Shown: positions 6,554-13,797 of the stretch, in pieces
Position numbering within the stretch: position 1 is the first letter of the stretch
How the letters are laid out: each line of letters opens with the position of its first letter
Assembly: GCA_948665105.1 (NCBI GenBank)
Contig: CAPNGW010000020.1
Location: 1-16,827, forward strand
DNA length: 16,827 nt
Origin: an uncultured Lachnospiraceae bacterium
GTDB taxonomy: Bacteria; Bacillota; Clostridia; Lachnospirales; Lachnospiraceae
Direction: 5' to 3'
The notes under the pieces: generated by a model
Seen by the model: only the letters and a program-made list of their open reading frames with translations
What the model was told of the DNA's origin: nothing
The model's database searches: none
Translations under genes and position numbers: made by a program

Positions 6554-7927
6554 ATGGGAAAGAAAAAGCGCATTGCGCTTGCGATTTTATTATGTATTAT
6601 ATGTAATATACTTATTTTCCTGGTTGTTCCCAATGAGCGGCCGGAAAATTATACTTTAAACGTAACCATGGAATCGGATGAAAAAGGGATATTTCAATTT
6701 TTCTATTCACAGAACGGCATTTTTGAAATGGATAAAATGCAGCAGTATTCCTATGAGAACGTGGGTGAAAAAGAACAATTATCCTTTGAGGTGCCTGCGT
6801 CCTGTATGAATTGGAGAATGGACTTTGGGGATGCTAAGGCCAGTGTAAAAATCTATTCCATGGAATTAGCGCATAAGAACAGTACCCATAAGCTGGACTA
6901 TGCAGTAATCCAAAACAGCAGTGATAAGCATAGCATCGGAAGCATCACAGAAAAGGATGATTATATAGAAATTAATGTGGATAGTGACGATCCCCGATGC
7001 ATACTTGATGTTCCTGAGAATGAAATTTGGGAATTTTTAGACAGTGCATTAGCAACATTTAATACAATCAAACGCGCCATTGCCTGCATTATGGCAGATA
7101 TTTTGCTGTTTGGCATTTTCCTGGTTGGAAATCAGCTTCTCTCTCTGTTTAAAGAGCTGAAAGCAAACAGCAGACTTATTTTGAATCTGTCGAAGAATGA
7201 TTTTAAAACAAGATTTGCGGGCTCTTACTTAGGGATTGTATGGGCATTTATACAGCCGGTGGTGACAGTTCTTGTATACTGGTTTGTTTTTCAGGTGGGA
7301 ATGCGAAGCGGAGACGTGGGAGATTTCCCATTTGTATTATGGCTGATTGCGGGCCTGGTGCCATGGTTTTTCTTTCAGGAGGCCTTAAGCGCCGGCACCA
7401 ATGCATTGATTGAGTACCAGTATCTTGTGAAGAAAATTGTATTTAAAATCAGTACATTGCCCATAGTAAAGGTATTGTCGGCATTATACGTGCACATATT
7501 TTTTGTATTGTTTACCCTGATATTGTACTGCTTCTATGGGTACTTTCCGGATTTATATACATTGCAAATTATATATTATATGTTCTGTACCTTTGTATTT
7601 GTCCTGGCCCTTACTTATATCACATGCTCTGTGGTAATCTTTTTTCGGGATGTCACACAGATTATTGGTATTGTATTACAGATTGGAGTCTGGATGACTC
7701 CCATTATGTGGCAGTTAAGTATATTGCCGAAGGGCTTTGCCTGGTTTTTCAAGATAAATCCAATGTATTATATTGTGTCCGGCTATCGGGATGCATTAAT
7801 CAATAAGGTTTGGTTTTGGAATAATTTCTATATGACCTTGTGGTTCTGGTTTGTAACTTTGGGATTGTTTGGAGTTGGCTCAATCGTGTTCAAACGCCTG
7901 AAGGTTCATTTTGCAGACGTATTGTAG
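6554..7927 (+). CDS. ABC-2 polysaccharide exporter permease with N-terminal extracytoplasmic domain
   Basis: Membrane half of an ABC exporter that moves lipid-linked polysaccharide out of the cytoplasm (Wzm/TagG/RgpC type). The last roughly 260 residues (200-457) are the standard permease: an amphipathic start with NLSKNDFKTRFAGSYLGIVW (211-230), six hydrophobic segments, and the conserved WMTPIMW and NPMYYIVSGYRD stretches. What is unusual is the 195-residue N-terminal extension. It has one membrane segment (6-25), a polar, probably beta-sandwich region outside the cell (about 28-172; FQFFYSQNG, LSFEVP, WRMDFGD), then a second membrane segment (about 173-196). Family members normally have no such domain. 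AAGGAG at 6541-6546 with 7-nt spacing fixes the start in front of the extension, so it is translated as one protein. The ATPase follows 14 bp downstream. Confidence 0.9.
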   Translation: MGKKKRIALAILLCIICNILIFLVVPNERPENYTLNVTMESDEKGIFQFFYSQNGIFEMDKMQQYSYENVGEKEQLSFEVPASCMNWRMDFGDAKASVKIYSMELAHKNSTHKLDYAVIQNSSDKHSIGSITEKDDYIEINVDSDDPRCILDVPENEIWEFLDSALATFNTIKRAIACIMADILLFGIFLVGNQLLSLFKELKANSRLILNLSKNDFKTRFAGSYLGIVWAFIQPVVTVLVYWFVFQVGMRSGDVGDFPFVLWLIAGLVPWFFFQEALSAGTNALIEYQYLVKKIVFKISTLPIVKVLSALYVHIFFVLFTLILYCFYGYFPDLYTLQIIYYMFCTFVFVLALTYITCSVVIFFRDVTQIIGIVLQIGVWMTPIMWQLSILPKGFAWFFKINPMYYIVSGYRDALINKVWFWNNFYMTLWFWFVTLGLFGVGSIVFKRLKVHFADVL

Positions 7928-7933
7928 AAAGGA
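7928..7933 (+). promoter_or_regulatory. RBS deciding the exporter ATPase start
   Basis: AAAGGA, directly after the permease stop, lies 8 nt before the ATG at 7942. It supports that start over an in-frame ATG at 7840 that would overlap the permease by 88 bp and add residues unlike the family. Confidence 0.7.
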
Positions 7934-7941
7934 TAAGTTCC

Positions 7942-9201
7942 ATGGGAGAATTGGCAATTAAAGTAGAAGATATCAGCAAAATGTACAAGCTGTACGAGAA
8001 ACCAAAGGACCGCTTTAAAGAAGCACTGGGCTTGACAAGAAAGAAAAGGTATTATGAGCATTATGCGTTAAACCATGTAAGCTTTGATGTGAAAAAGGGA
8101 GAGACTGTGGGAATTATCGGGACCAATGGCTCCGGCAAATCCACAATTCTTAAAATCATCACCGGAGTATTGAATCCAAGTGGCGGAAGCCTGATTGTAG
8201 ACGGAAGGATTTCCGCATTGCTGGAGCTGGGAGCCGGTTTTAATATGGAATATACCGGTATCGAAAATATATATTTAAACGGTACCATGATGGGGTTTTC
8301 CAGAGAGGAAATAAGCGGCAGGCTGGACTCTATCTTACAGTTTGCAGACATTGGAGATTTTGTCAATCAGCCGGTAAAGACGTATTCCAGCGGTATGTTT
8401 GTGAGACTTGCCTTTGCAGTGGCAATCAATATAGAACCTGAAATTTTGATTGTGGATGAGGCCCTCTCTGTTGGCGATGTGTTCTTTCAGGTAAAATGCT
8501 ACCATAAGTTTGAGGAATTTAAAAAAATGGGAAAAACCATTCTTTTCGTGAGCCACGACCTCAGCAGTATCAGCAAGTACTGCGACAGGGTGATTCTTCT
8601 GAACAAAGGAGAGAAGCTTGCAGAGGGCAAACCCAAGGAAATTGTTGATATGTACAAGCAGGTATTGGTCCAGCAGGAGGAAGAGAGAGATGTTCCGGAT
8701 AGCAAGGGCGTGAAGGAATACAAGGAAGGCGCATGGAAGGAAAAGATGGAGATTAATCCGGACTTCATCGATTATGGCGAAAAGGCAGCAGAAATTATTG
8801 ACTTTGCCATTGTAGATGACAGGGGGGAGATCACCTCCAACATTAAGAAGGATACAGATTTCGTCATTAAATTTAAGGTTCAGTTTCACAGGGATATCGA
8901 GGAACCGATTTTTGCCTTTACCATCAAGGATTTGCAGGGGACAGAGGTCACAGGGACCAATACCATGTATGAGAACATTTCCAGCGGAAGGGTGAAGGAA
9001 GGGGAAATAAGGACGGTTGAGTTTAAGCAGAGAATGAACCTTCAGGGGCGAAACTATCTGCTGGCCCTGGGCTGCGTGGGATTTTCGGAAAATAAGTTTT
9101 CTGTATATCATAGATTATATGACTTGTGCAACATCAATGTGATTTCGGATAAAAATACAGTGGGATTCTATGATATGGAGTCTAAGGTGAAGATTTCTTA
9201 G
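7942..9201 (+). CDS. ABC exporter ATPase with Wzt-like C-terminal carbohydrate-binding domain
   Basis: A 419-residue ATPase partner of the preceding permease, powering export of the polysaccharide. The nucleotide-binding domain shows Walker A GTNGSGKS (60-67), a signature motif TYSSGM (147-152, a form typical of Wzt/TagH-type exporters), Walker B ILIVDE (168-173) and the switch histidine H205 in VSHD. It also has the polysaccharide-exporter features LLELGAGFNMEYTG and NIYLNG. From about 260 to 419 there is an extra domain (IIDFAIVDDRGE, IKDLQGTEVTGTNT, GRNYLLALG) that resembles the Wzt_C domain. In E. coli O9a that domain binds the capped end of the O-polysaccharide before export. Length (about 420) matches Wzt rather than the shorter RgpD or TagH-NBD forms. 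Presence of a chain-capping methyltransferase/kinase pair downstream supports the comparison. Confidence 0.93.
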   Translation: MGELAIKVEDISKMYKLYEKPKDRFKEALGLTRKKRYYEHYALNHVSFDVKKGETVGIIGTNGSGKSTILKIITGVLNPSGGSLIVDGRISALLELGAGFNMEYTGIENIYLNGTMMGFSREEISGRLDSILQFADIGDFVNQPVKTYSSGMFVRLAFAVAINIEPEILIVDEALSVGDVFFQVKCYHKFEEFKKMGKTILFVSHDLSSISKYCDRVILLNKGEKLAEGKPKEIVDMYKQVLVQQEEERDVPDSKGVKEYKEGAWKEKMEINPDFIDYGEKAAEIIDFAIVDDRGEITSNIKKDTDFVIKFKVQFHRDIEEPIFAFTIKDLQGTEVTGTNTMYENISSGRVKEGEIRTVEFKQRMNLQGRNYLLALGCVGFSENKFSVYHRLYDLCNINVISDKNTVGFYDMESKVKIS

Positions 9202-9206
9202 AAAAA

Positions 9207-9210
9207 GGAG
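9207..9210 (+). promoter_or_regulatory. RBS deciding the first RgpF-type gene start
   Basis: GGAG lies 6 nt before ATG 9217 but only 3 nt before the in-frame GTG at 9214. The ATG is therefore the better start. Confidence 0.6.
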
Positions 9211-9216
9211 AGAGTG

Positions 9217-11001
9217 ATGCTTGTAAGAACAAAGGATGCCAGGCGGTATGGCATATATGTGTTTTACGATAAGGATGGCATTGTGGACGAATATAATTAC
9301 TACTTCTTGGAGGATTTAAGGAAGAATCTTTCAAGACTTTTGATTATCTGCAATGGAGACGTAGGACCGGAAGGACTAGAACGCTTCCAGAAAATCGCGG
9401 ACGAAGTGGTAGTAAGGGAAAATAAGGGATTCGATATCACCTCTTACAAGCTGGGCATTGAGCGTTATGGCTATGAGGAGCTTAGTCAATTTGATGAGGT
9501 GATGGTGTTAAATTCCACCACCTATGGACCATTTTATCCTTTTTCTGAAATGTTTGCGGCTATGGACCAAAGGGATGTTGATTTCTGGGGGATTACGAAG
9601 TTCCATCAGGTTCCCTTTGACCCCTTTGGCACCATAAAATATGGCTATATTCCGGAGCATATTCAATCCTATTTCATGGTTTTTAGAAGAAGCCTTTTTG
9701 AGACGGAGGATTTTCAGAATTATTGGAGAAATCTGCCTCAAATTAACAGCTACGAAGAAGCGGTTGGCTTCTATGAAACGGTTTTTACCAAGGATTTTTC
9801 CGACAAGGGCTATAAGTGGGATGTGTATGTGAATTCTTCCGATTTGGAGCATTATACATATGATCCATTGCGGGATTTCCCAAGGCGGATGATAGAAGAA
9901 AGAAAGTGCCCTGTGATAAAGCGGCGTTCCTTTTTCCATGATTATCAGGAGGCATTCTCACGAAGCGGCGGTGAGGGCAGCAGAGAAGCCTTTGATTTCA
10001 TTGAAAAGGAACTGGGCTATGATGTGGGATTGATTTGGAAGAATATTCTGCGTCTGGAGAATCAGGCAGATGTGAAAAAGAGAATGCATTTAAATTATGT
10101 GCTTTCCTCAAAGCTGCCGTTAAAGCAAAATCCCGGGAAGCTGACAGCCTGTCTGGTGCTGCACATCTACTACCAGGAGCTGGCACAGTACTGCTATAAG
10201 TATGTAACCTCAATGCCGGAGGGGACGGACATCTATATCACAGTTCCTTCCGAAGAGAAGAAGAAATACGTGGAGAAGGTATTTGAGCCCCTTAAGGGAT
10301 ATAAGTGGGAGATAAGAATCGTCGGCAACATAGGCAGAGACGTTGCTCCGTTCCTGGTGGGCTGTAAAGACATTATAGATAAATACGATTTGATTTGTAA
10401 GGTACATGACAAGAAGGTTTATCAGGTAATGCCCATGTCCATTGGAGAATCCTGGGCATATAAATGCTTTGAAAACCTGTTAAAGAACAAAACCTTTGTG
10501 GAAAATGTCATCGCCACCTTTGAACAAAACCCGTTTCTTGGAATGCTGACGCCGCCTGTTCCCAATCATGGCCCCTATTATCCCACCTGTGGAAAGGGGG
10601 AATGGGGCGATAACTTTGCAGTCACAAAGGAGGTAGCAGAGAAACTTGGGGTGAGAGTAAATATGAACCGGGACAAGGAGCCGGTGGCCCCCCTTGGCTC
10701 CATGTTTTGGGTCCGCACAAAGGCTTTGAAATCTCTGTTTGCCCATGACTGGCAATACCAGGAATTTCCCGAAGAGCCCATTGAGACGGATGCAACAGTA
10801 CTTCACGCAATCGAGCGTGTGTATCCATTTTGTGTGCAGCATGAAGGGTATTATCCGGCGCTTTTGATGGTGGATACCTATGCGAGAATAGAATTTACAA
10901 ACTGGAAATTTATAAGTGGCGAGCTGCATAAGGCGGCTATGAATCAGGTAGGTGTACACCGTCATCGGGAACTGTTGGAAAAGATACGCGAATTAAAGTA
11001 G
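9217..11001 (+). CDS. RgpF-type rhamnan synthesis glycosyltransferase, both halves intact
   Basis: A 594-residue protein of the rhamnan synthesis F family (RgpF; PF05045-type), expected to transfer rhamnose or a related 6-deoxyhexose to the polysaccharide in the cytoplasm. The N-half begins RRYGIYVFYDKDG and carries RENKGFD (67-73), FDEVMVLNSTTYGPFYP and DFWGIT. The C-half repeats the theme with YITVPS, the highly conserved GNIGRDVAPFL (370-380) and CKVHDKK (394-400), then LGMLTPP and APLGSMFW. Both sets of signature motifs are complete, so two active sites are plausible. It starts 15 bp after the ATPase and is followed 19 bp later by a clear paralog, indicating an ancient tandem duplication. 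Substrate and linkage cannot be read from sequence; rhamnose is inferred from the family and from rfbA/rfbC nearby. Confidence 0.9.
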   Translation: MLVRTKDARRYGIYVFYDKDGIVDEYNYYFLEDLRKNLSRLLIICNGDVGPEGLERFQKIADEVVVRENKGFDITSYKLGIERYGYEELSQFDEVMVLNSTTYGPFYPFSEMFAAMDQRDVDFWGITKFHQVPFDPFGTIKYGYIPEHIQSYFMVFRRSLFETEDFQNYWRNLPQINSYEEAVGFYETVFTKDFSDKGYKWDVYVNSSDLEHYTYDPLRDFPRRMIEERKCPVIKRRSFFHDYQEAFSRSGGEGSREAFDFIEKELGYDVGLIWKNILRLENQADVKKRMHLNYVLSSKLPLKQNPGKLTACLVLHIYYQELAQYCYKYVTSMPEGTDIYITVPSEEKKKYVEKVFEPLKGYKWEIRIVGNIGRDVAPFLVGCKDIIDKYDLICKVHDKKVYQVMPMSIGESWAYKCFENLLKNKTFVENVIATFEQNPFLGMLTPPVPNHGPYYPTCGKGEWGDNFAVTKEVAEKLGVRVNMNRDKEPVAPLGSMFWVRTKALKSLFAHDWQYQEFPEEPIETDATVLHAIERVYPFCVQHEGYYPALLMVDTYARIEFTNWKFISGELHKAAMNQVGVHRHRELLEKIRELK

Positions 11002-11020
11002 GATAAGAGGAAGTGCTGGT

Positions 11021-12880
11021 ATGAATCGATGTGCAATATTTTTATATTACGACAAGGAAGGGAAAGTAGACGATTATGTTACTTATCTGTTGGAAGCTCT
11101 AAGACCCCATGTCAGTAATATTTTAGCCGTCATAAACGGAACTCTTACCCGGGAAGGTACAGAATGCTTAGAACGCGTTGCGGATGAAGTGCTGTTTCGG
11201 GAAAACGCGGGATTTGACGTGGGAGGCTACAGGGAAGGACTGTTTTATTATGGCTTTAAAGAGTTAAAGAAGTATGATGAGGTTATTCTTTTAAATTATA
11301 CTTTTTTTGGACCTTTATATCCGTTTTCCGAGATGTTCGATGAAATGGATACCCGGGATTTGGACTTCTGGGGAATTACACGCCACTACAAGGTGGAGCC
11401 GGACCCTTACGGTGTAAACAGATATGGATATTTGCCGGAGCATATTCAATCACATTTTTTGGTGCTGAGAAACCGCTTTTTTATGAGCGATGATTATAAG
11501 GAATTTATTTTTAATCTCAAGAATCCCACTTCCTATGTGGAATCCATCTGCGAATACGAAACTATATTTACCAAGTATTTTGAAGATTTGGGATACAAGT
11601 GGGACACCTATGTAAATACAGATGAATATGAGGGATATGCATTCTGCCCCATTATGTTTTACCTTAAGGACATCATTGAGAAACAGAGATGCCCCATCGT
11701 AAAGCGGCGGTCCTTTTTTACAGATTATCAGGACTTTATGTTAAATACCGTTGGGGAGTCCTCCATTGATGCTTACGAGTATATCTGTGAGAATCTGGAT
11801 TACGACACCAATCTCATATGGGATAATATTTTGCGGCTGGAAAATCTCACAGAAATCGCAAGGGTCATGCATTTTAATTATATTTTGCCCACATATGCAT
11901 GGGAGCGCCCCCAAATAGAAAAGAAAGCGGCGGTATTTGTTCTGCTGGAAAGCATCTTGCACAAGAGCCAGTATCACAGATATTTCCAGGCAATCCCGGA
12001 GGAGCTTAAGGTTTACCTGGTGGGGAAACGGCAGGACTGCCTGACAATTCAGCAGGAATATTTTCAGGGCAGAAGCACTGAGGTAATGGAGTTTAAGGGA
12101 AGCTATCCGGAGAAGGTATCCTGTATCCTGGAGGCAGCCAAAGAAAAGTACGACTATATCTGTATTGCAAATATGAGGAATGTGGAAAACATAGAGCCCT
12201 ATAGCAATGAGCTTTCCTGGCAGTACAGCGATTGGGAGAACATTCTGGGCTCCCGGGAGATGGTTGGAAATATTGTGGAGACCTTTGAGAAGAATCAGCG
12301 CCTGGGGCTTTTGATTCCGCCGGTGCCGGGGTATGGAGAGCTGTTTGCCGTCATGGAGGATGGCTGGATGGGCTGCTATGAGAAGGTGCAGGAAAGCCTG
12401 GAAAGAGCAGGGATATCGGTAAATATAAAGAGAGAGGACGAGGCCCTTGCTCCGGTGGGCGGAAGCTTTTGGCTGAGGGCAGGAAGTGATGTGGCAGAAG
12501 CCTTGGGTAAAGTACAGGAGGACATGAGAACCTTTTGCCTTACGATACCCTTCGCAGTTCAGAGCGCGGGCTATTATACAGGGACTCTGTACAGTGATAA
12601 ATATGCGGCCATTGAGATTACAAACCAGGATTATATGCTGCGGGAAACGAATAAGGCGGTATTTGAAACCTATGGACCCACATACCATACCCATGTTCTG
12701 GACAGAATCAGAAACGGAGAAGTAATAGGTGGGCCGGAGGCAGCACAGAATATAAGTCCGATGGCATCGAAAGCGTACAAGGCGGCCATAAAAAAAGCGC
12801 TGAAAAAGTGTATGCCAGGGAAAAGCTATCTGTTTGGCAAAAAGGTTTATTTTAAGATTCGTGGAAGAGAGCTGGAATGA
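11021..12880 (+). CDS. RgpF-type glycosyltransferase paralog with degenerate C-half and basic tail
   Basis: A 619-residue paralog of the preceding gene. The N-half is well conserved: AIFLYYDKEGKVDDY, RENAGFD (60-66), YDEVILLNYTFFGPLYP, DFWGIT, YLPEHIQSHF and VKRRSFFTDYQ. The C-half aligns over its length (LGLLIPPVPGYG, APVGGSFWLR). It has lost the two hallmark motifs: GNIGRDVAPFL of the neighbour becomes FKGSYPEKVSCIL (358-370), and CKVHDKK becomes CIANMRN. The second site is therefore probably inactive or serves binding only. The last 45 residues are lysine-rich and amphipathic (AYKAAIKKALKKC, FGKKVYFKIRGR), absent from the neighbour, and may hold the protein at the membrane. GAGG at 11007-11010 precedes the ATG by 10 nt. 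The stop TGA overlaps the RBS of the methyltransferase gene, so the two are probably translated together. Confidence 0.88.
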   Translation: MNRCAIFLYYDKEGKVDDYVTYLLEALRPHVSNILAVINGTLTREGTECLERVADEVLFRENAGFDVGGYREGLFYYGFKELKKYDEVILLNYTFFGPLYPFSEMFDEMDTRDLDFWGITRHYKVEPDPYGVNRYGYLPEHIQSHFLVLRNRFFMSDDYKEFIFNLKNPTSYVESICEYETIFTKYFEDLGYKWDTYVNTDEYEGYAFCPIMFYLKDIIEKQRCPIVKRRSFFTDYQDFMLNTVGESSIDAYEYICENLDYDTNLIWDNILRLENLTEIARVMHFNYILPTYAWERPQIEKKAAVFVLLESILHKSQYHRYFQAIPEELKVYLVGKRQDCLTIQQEYFQGRSTEVMEFKGSYPEKVSCILEAAKEKYDYICIANMRNVENIEPYSNELSWQYSDWENILGSREMVGNIVETFEKNQRLGLLIPPVPGYGELFAVMEDGWMGCYEKVQESLERAGISVNIKREDEALAPVGGSFWLRAGSDVAEALGKVQEDMRTFCLTIPFAVQSAGYYTGTLYSDKYAAIEITNQDYMLRETNKAVFETYGPTYHTHVLDRIRNGEVIGGPEAAQNISPMASKAYKAAIKKALKKCMPGKSYLFGKKVYFKIRGRELE

Positions 12881-12883
12881 GGA
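12879..12883 (+). promoter_or_regulatory. RBS deciding the methyltransferase start
   Basis: GAGGA overlaps the previous stop codon and lies 4 nt before ATG 12888. The longer in-frame alternative from 12834 would sit inside the upstream gene and add 18 residues with no RBS. Confidence 0.65.
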
Positions 12884-12887
12884 AGAT

Positions 12888-13796
12888 ATGGTGGAAAAAG
12901 TAGGAGGAGTAACCTTAAACTATCAATATTACAGCGGAAAAGATTTGTATAGCGATGGCGATATCGAGGATGTTATTCTTGGAATCGTGCAGAATGAAGA
13001 AGGCTATGAATATACCCATGAGGCATATTCCCAGTGGGCCGTTTTGTATCATTTGACCCGGCAGCGTGAAAATATCGTGGAGCCAATGGAGATATCTCCT
13101 ACGGATGAGGTTCTGGAAATCGGCGCAGGCATGGGAGCCGTTACAGGGGCAGTTGCCAGGAGAGCAAAAAGGGTAGACTGTATTGAGCTGTCCAAACGAC
13201 GGTCTCTGGTAAATGCCTTTCGCCATAAGGATATGGACAATATAGAAATTATTGTGGGAAATTTCCAGGAAATTGAAATAAACAAAAAGTATGATATCAT
13301 AACGCTGATTGGAGTGCTGGAATATGCTTATCACTATATCGACAGTCCAACGCCTTATGAAGCGTTTATACAAAAGGTATCCTCCTGCTTAAAGCCGGGG
13401 GGAAAGCTGTACATCGCCATTGAAAACAAGCTTGGCATGAAATATTTTGCCGGTTATCACGAGGACCATTTAGGAAAGCCCTTCGTTGGAATTTCCGGCT
13501 ATACAAGAGAGGATAAGGTAAAGACCTTCACCCGCTCCCAATTGGAGAAATTAGTACTGCAAAATGGATTTGTGAGGACAAAGTTTTACTATCCGTTTCC
13601 GGACTATAAGCTTCCTGTTGCGATATATGATGATGAAAGCATTATGCAGACGGAGATAGAATTTCCCAGGCAGCATAATTATGATATGGATATTATGGAA
13701 TGCTTTGACCAGAATGCAGCCTTTTGCAGCCTTAAGGGAACTGAGGAAATAAAATATTTTGCAAATTCCTTCTTAGTAGAAGCGACAAGGGGATAA
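12888..13796 (+). CDS. Class I SAM-dependent methyltransferase, candidate chain-capping enzyme
   Basis: A 302-residue Rossmann-fold methyltransferase. The SAM site is clear: motif I LEIGAGMG (76-83), the acidic ribose ligand E100 in CIELS, GNFQEI (124-129), and DIITLIGVLEY (136-146) as motif IV. CLKPGGKLYIAIENKLG follows as the post-motif strand. The N-terminal NYQYYSGKDLYSDGDIED precedes the catalytic fold. It sits directly between an RgpF-type glycosyltransferase and a kinase-like gene that starts 1 nt after its stop, so both are probably made in equal amounts. In E. coli O9a/O8, methyltransferase and kinase activities are joined in WbdD and cap the non-reducing end of the polymer. By analogy this enzyme may methylate a terminal sugar or sugar phosphate. 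The fold is certain; the substrate is inference. Alternatives are O-methylation of a sugar within the chain or of a nucleotide sugar. Confidence 0.85.
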   Translation: MVEKVGGVTLNYQYYSGKDLYSDGDIEDVILGIVQNEEGYEYTHEAYSQWAVLYHLTRQRENIVEPMEISPTDEVLEIGAGMGAVTGAVARRAKRVDCIELSKRRSLVNAFRHKDMDNIEIIVGNFQEIEINKKYDIITLIGVLEYAYHYIDSPTPYEAFIQKVSSCLKPGGKLYIAIENKLGMKYFAGYHEDHLGKPFVGISGYTREDKVKTFTRSQLEKLVLQNGFVRTKFYYPFPDYKLPVAIYDDESIMQTEIEFPRQHNYDMDIMECFDQNAAFCSLKGTEEIKYFANSFLVEATRG

Positions 13797-13797
13797 T

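Noticed and set aside
7840..7941. Longer start of the exporter ATPase overlapping the permease
   Set aside because: The added residues are a frame-shifted reading of the permease C-terminus, and a proper RBS lies before ATG 7942.
12834..12887. Longer start of the methyltransferase inside the RgpF gene
   Set aside because: No RBS precedes 12834; GAGGA at 12879-12883 fits ATG 12888.
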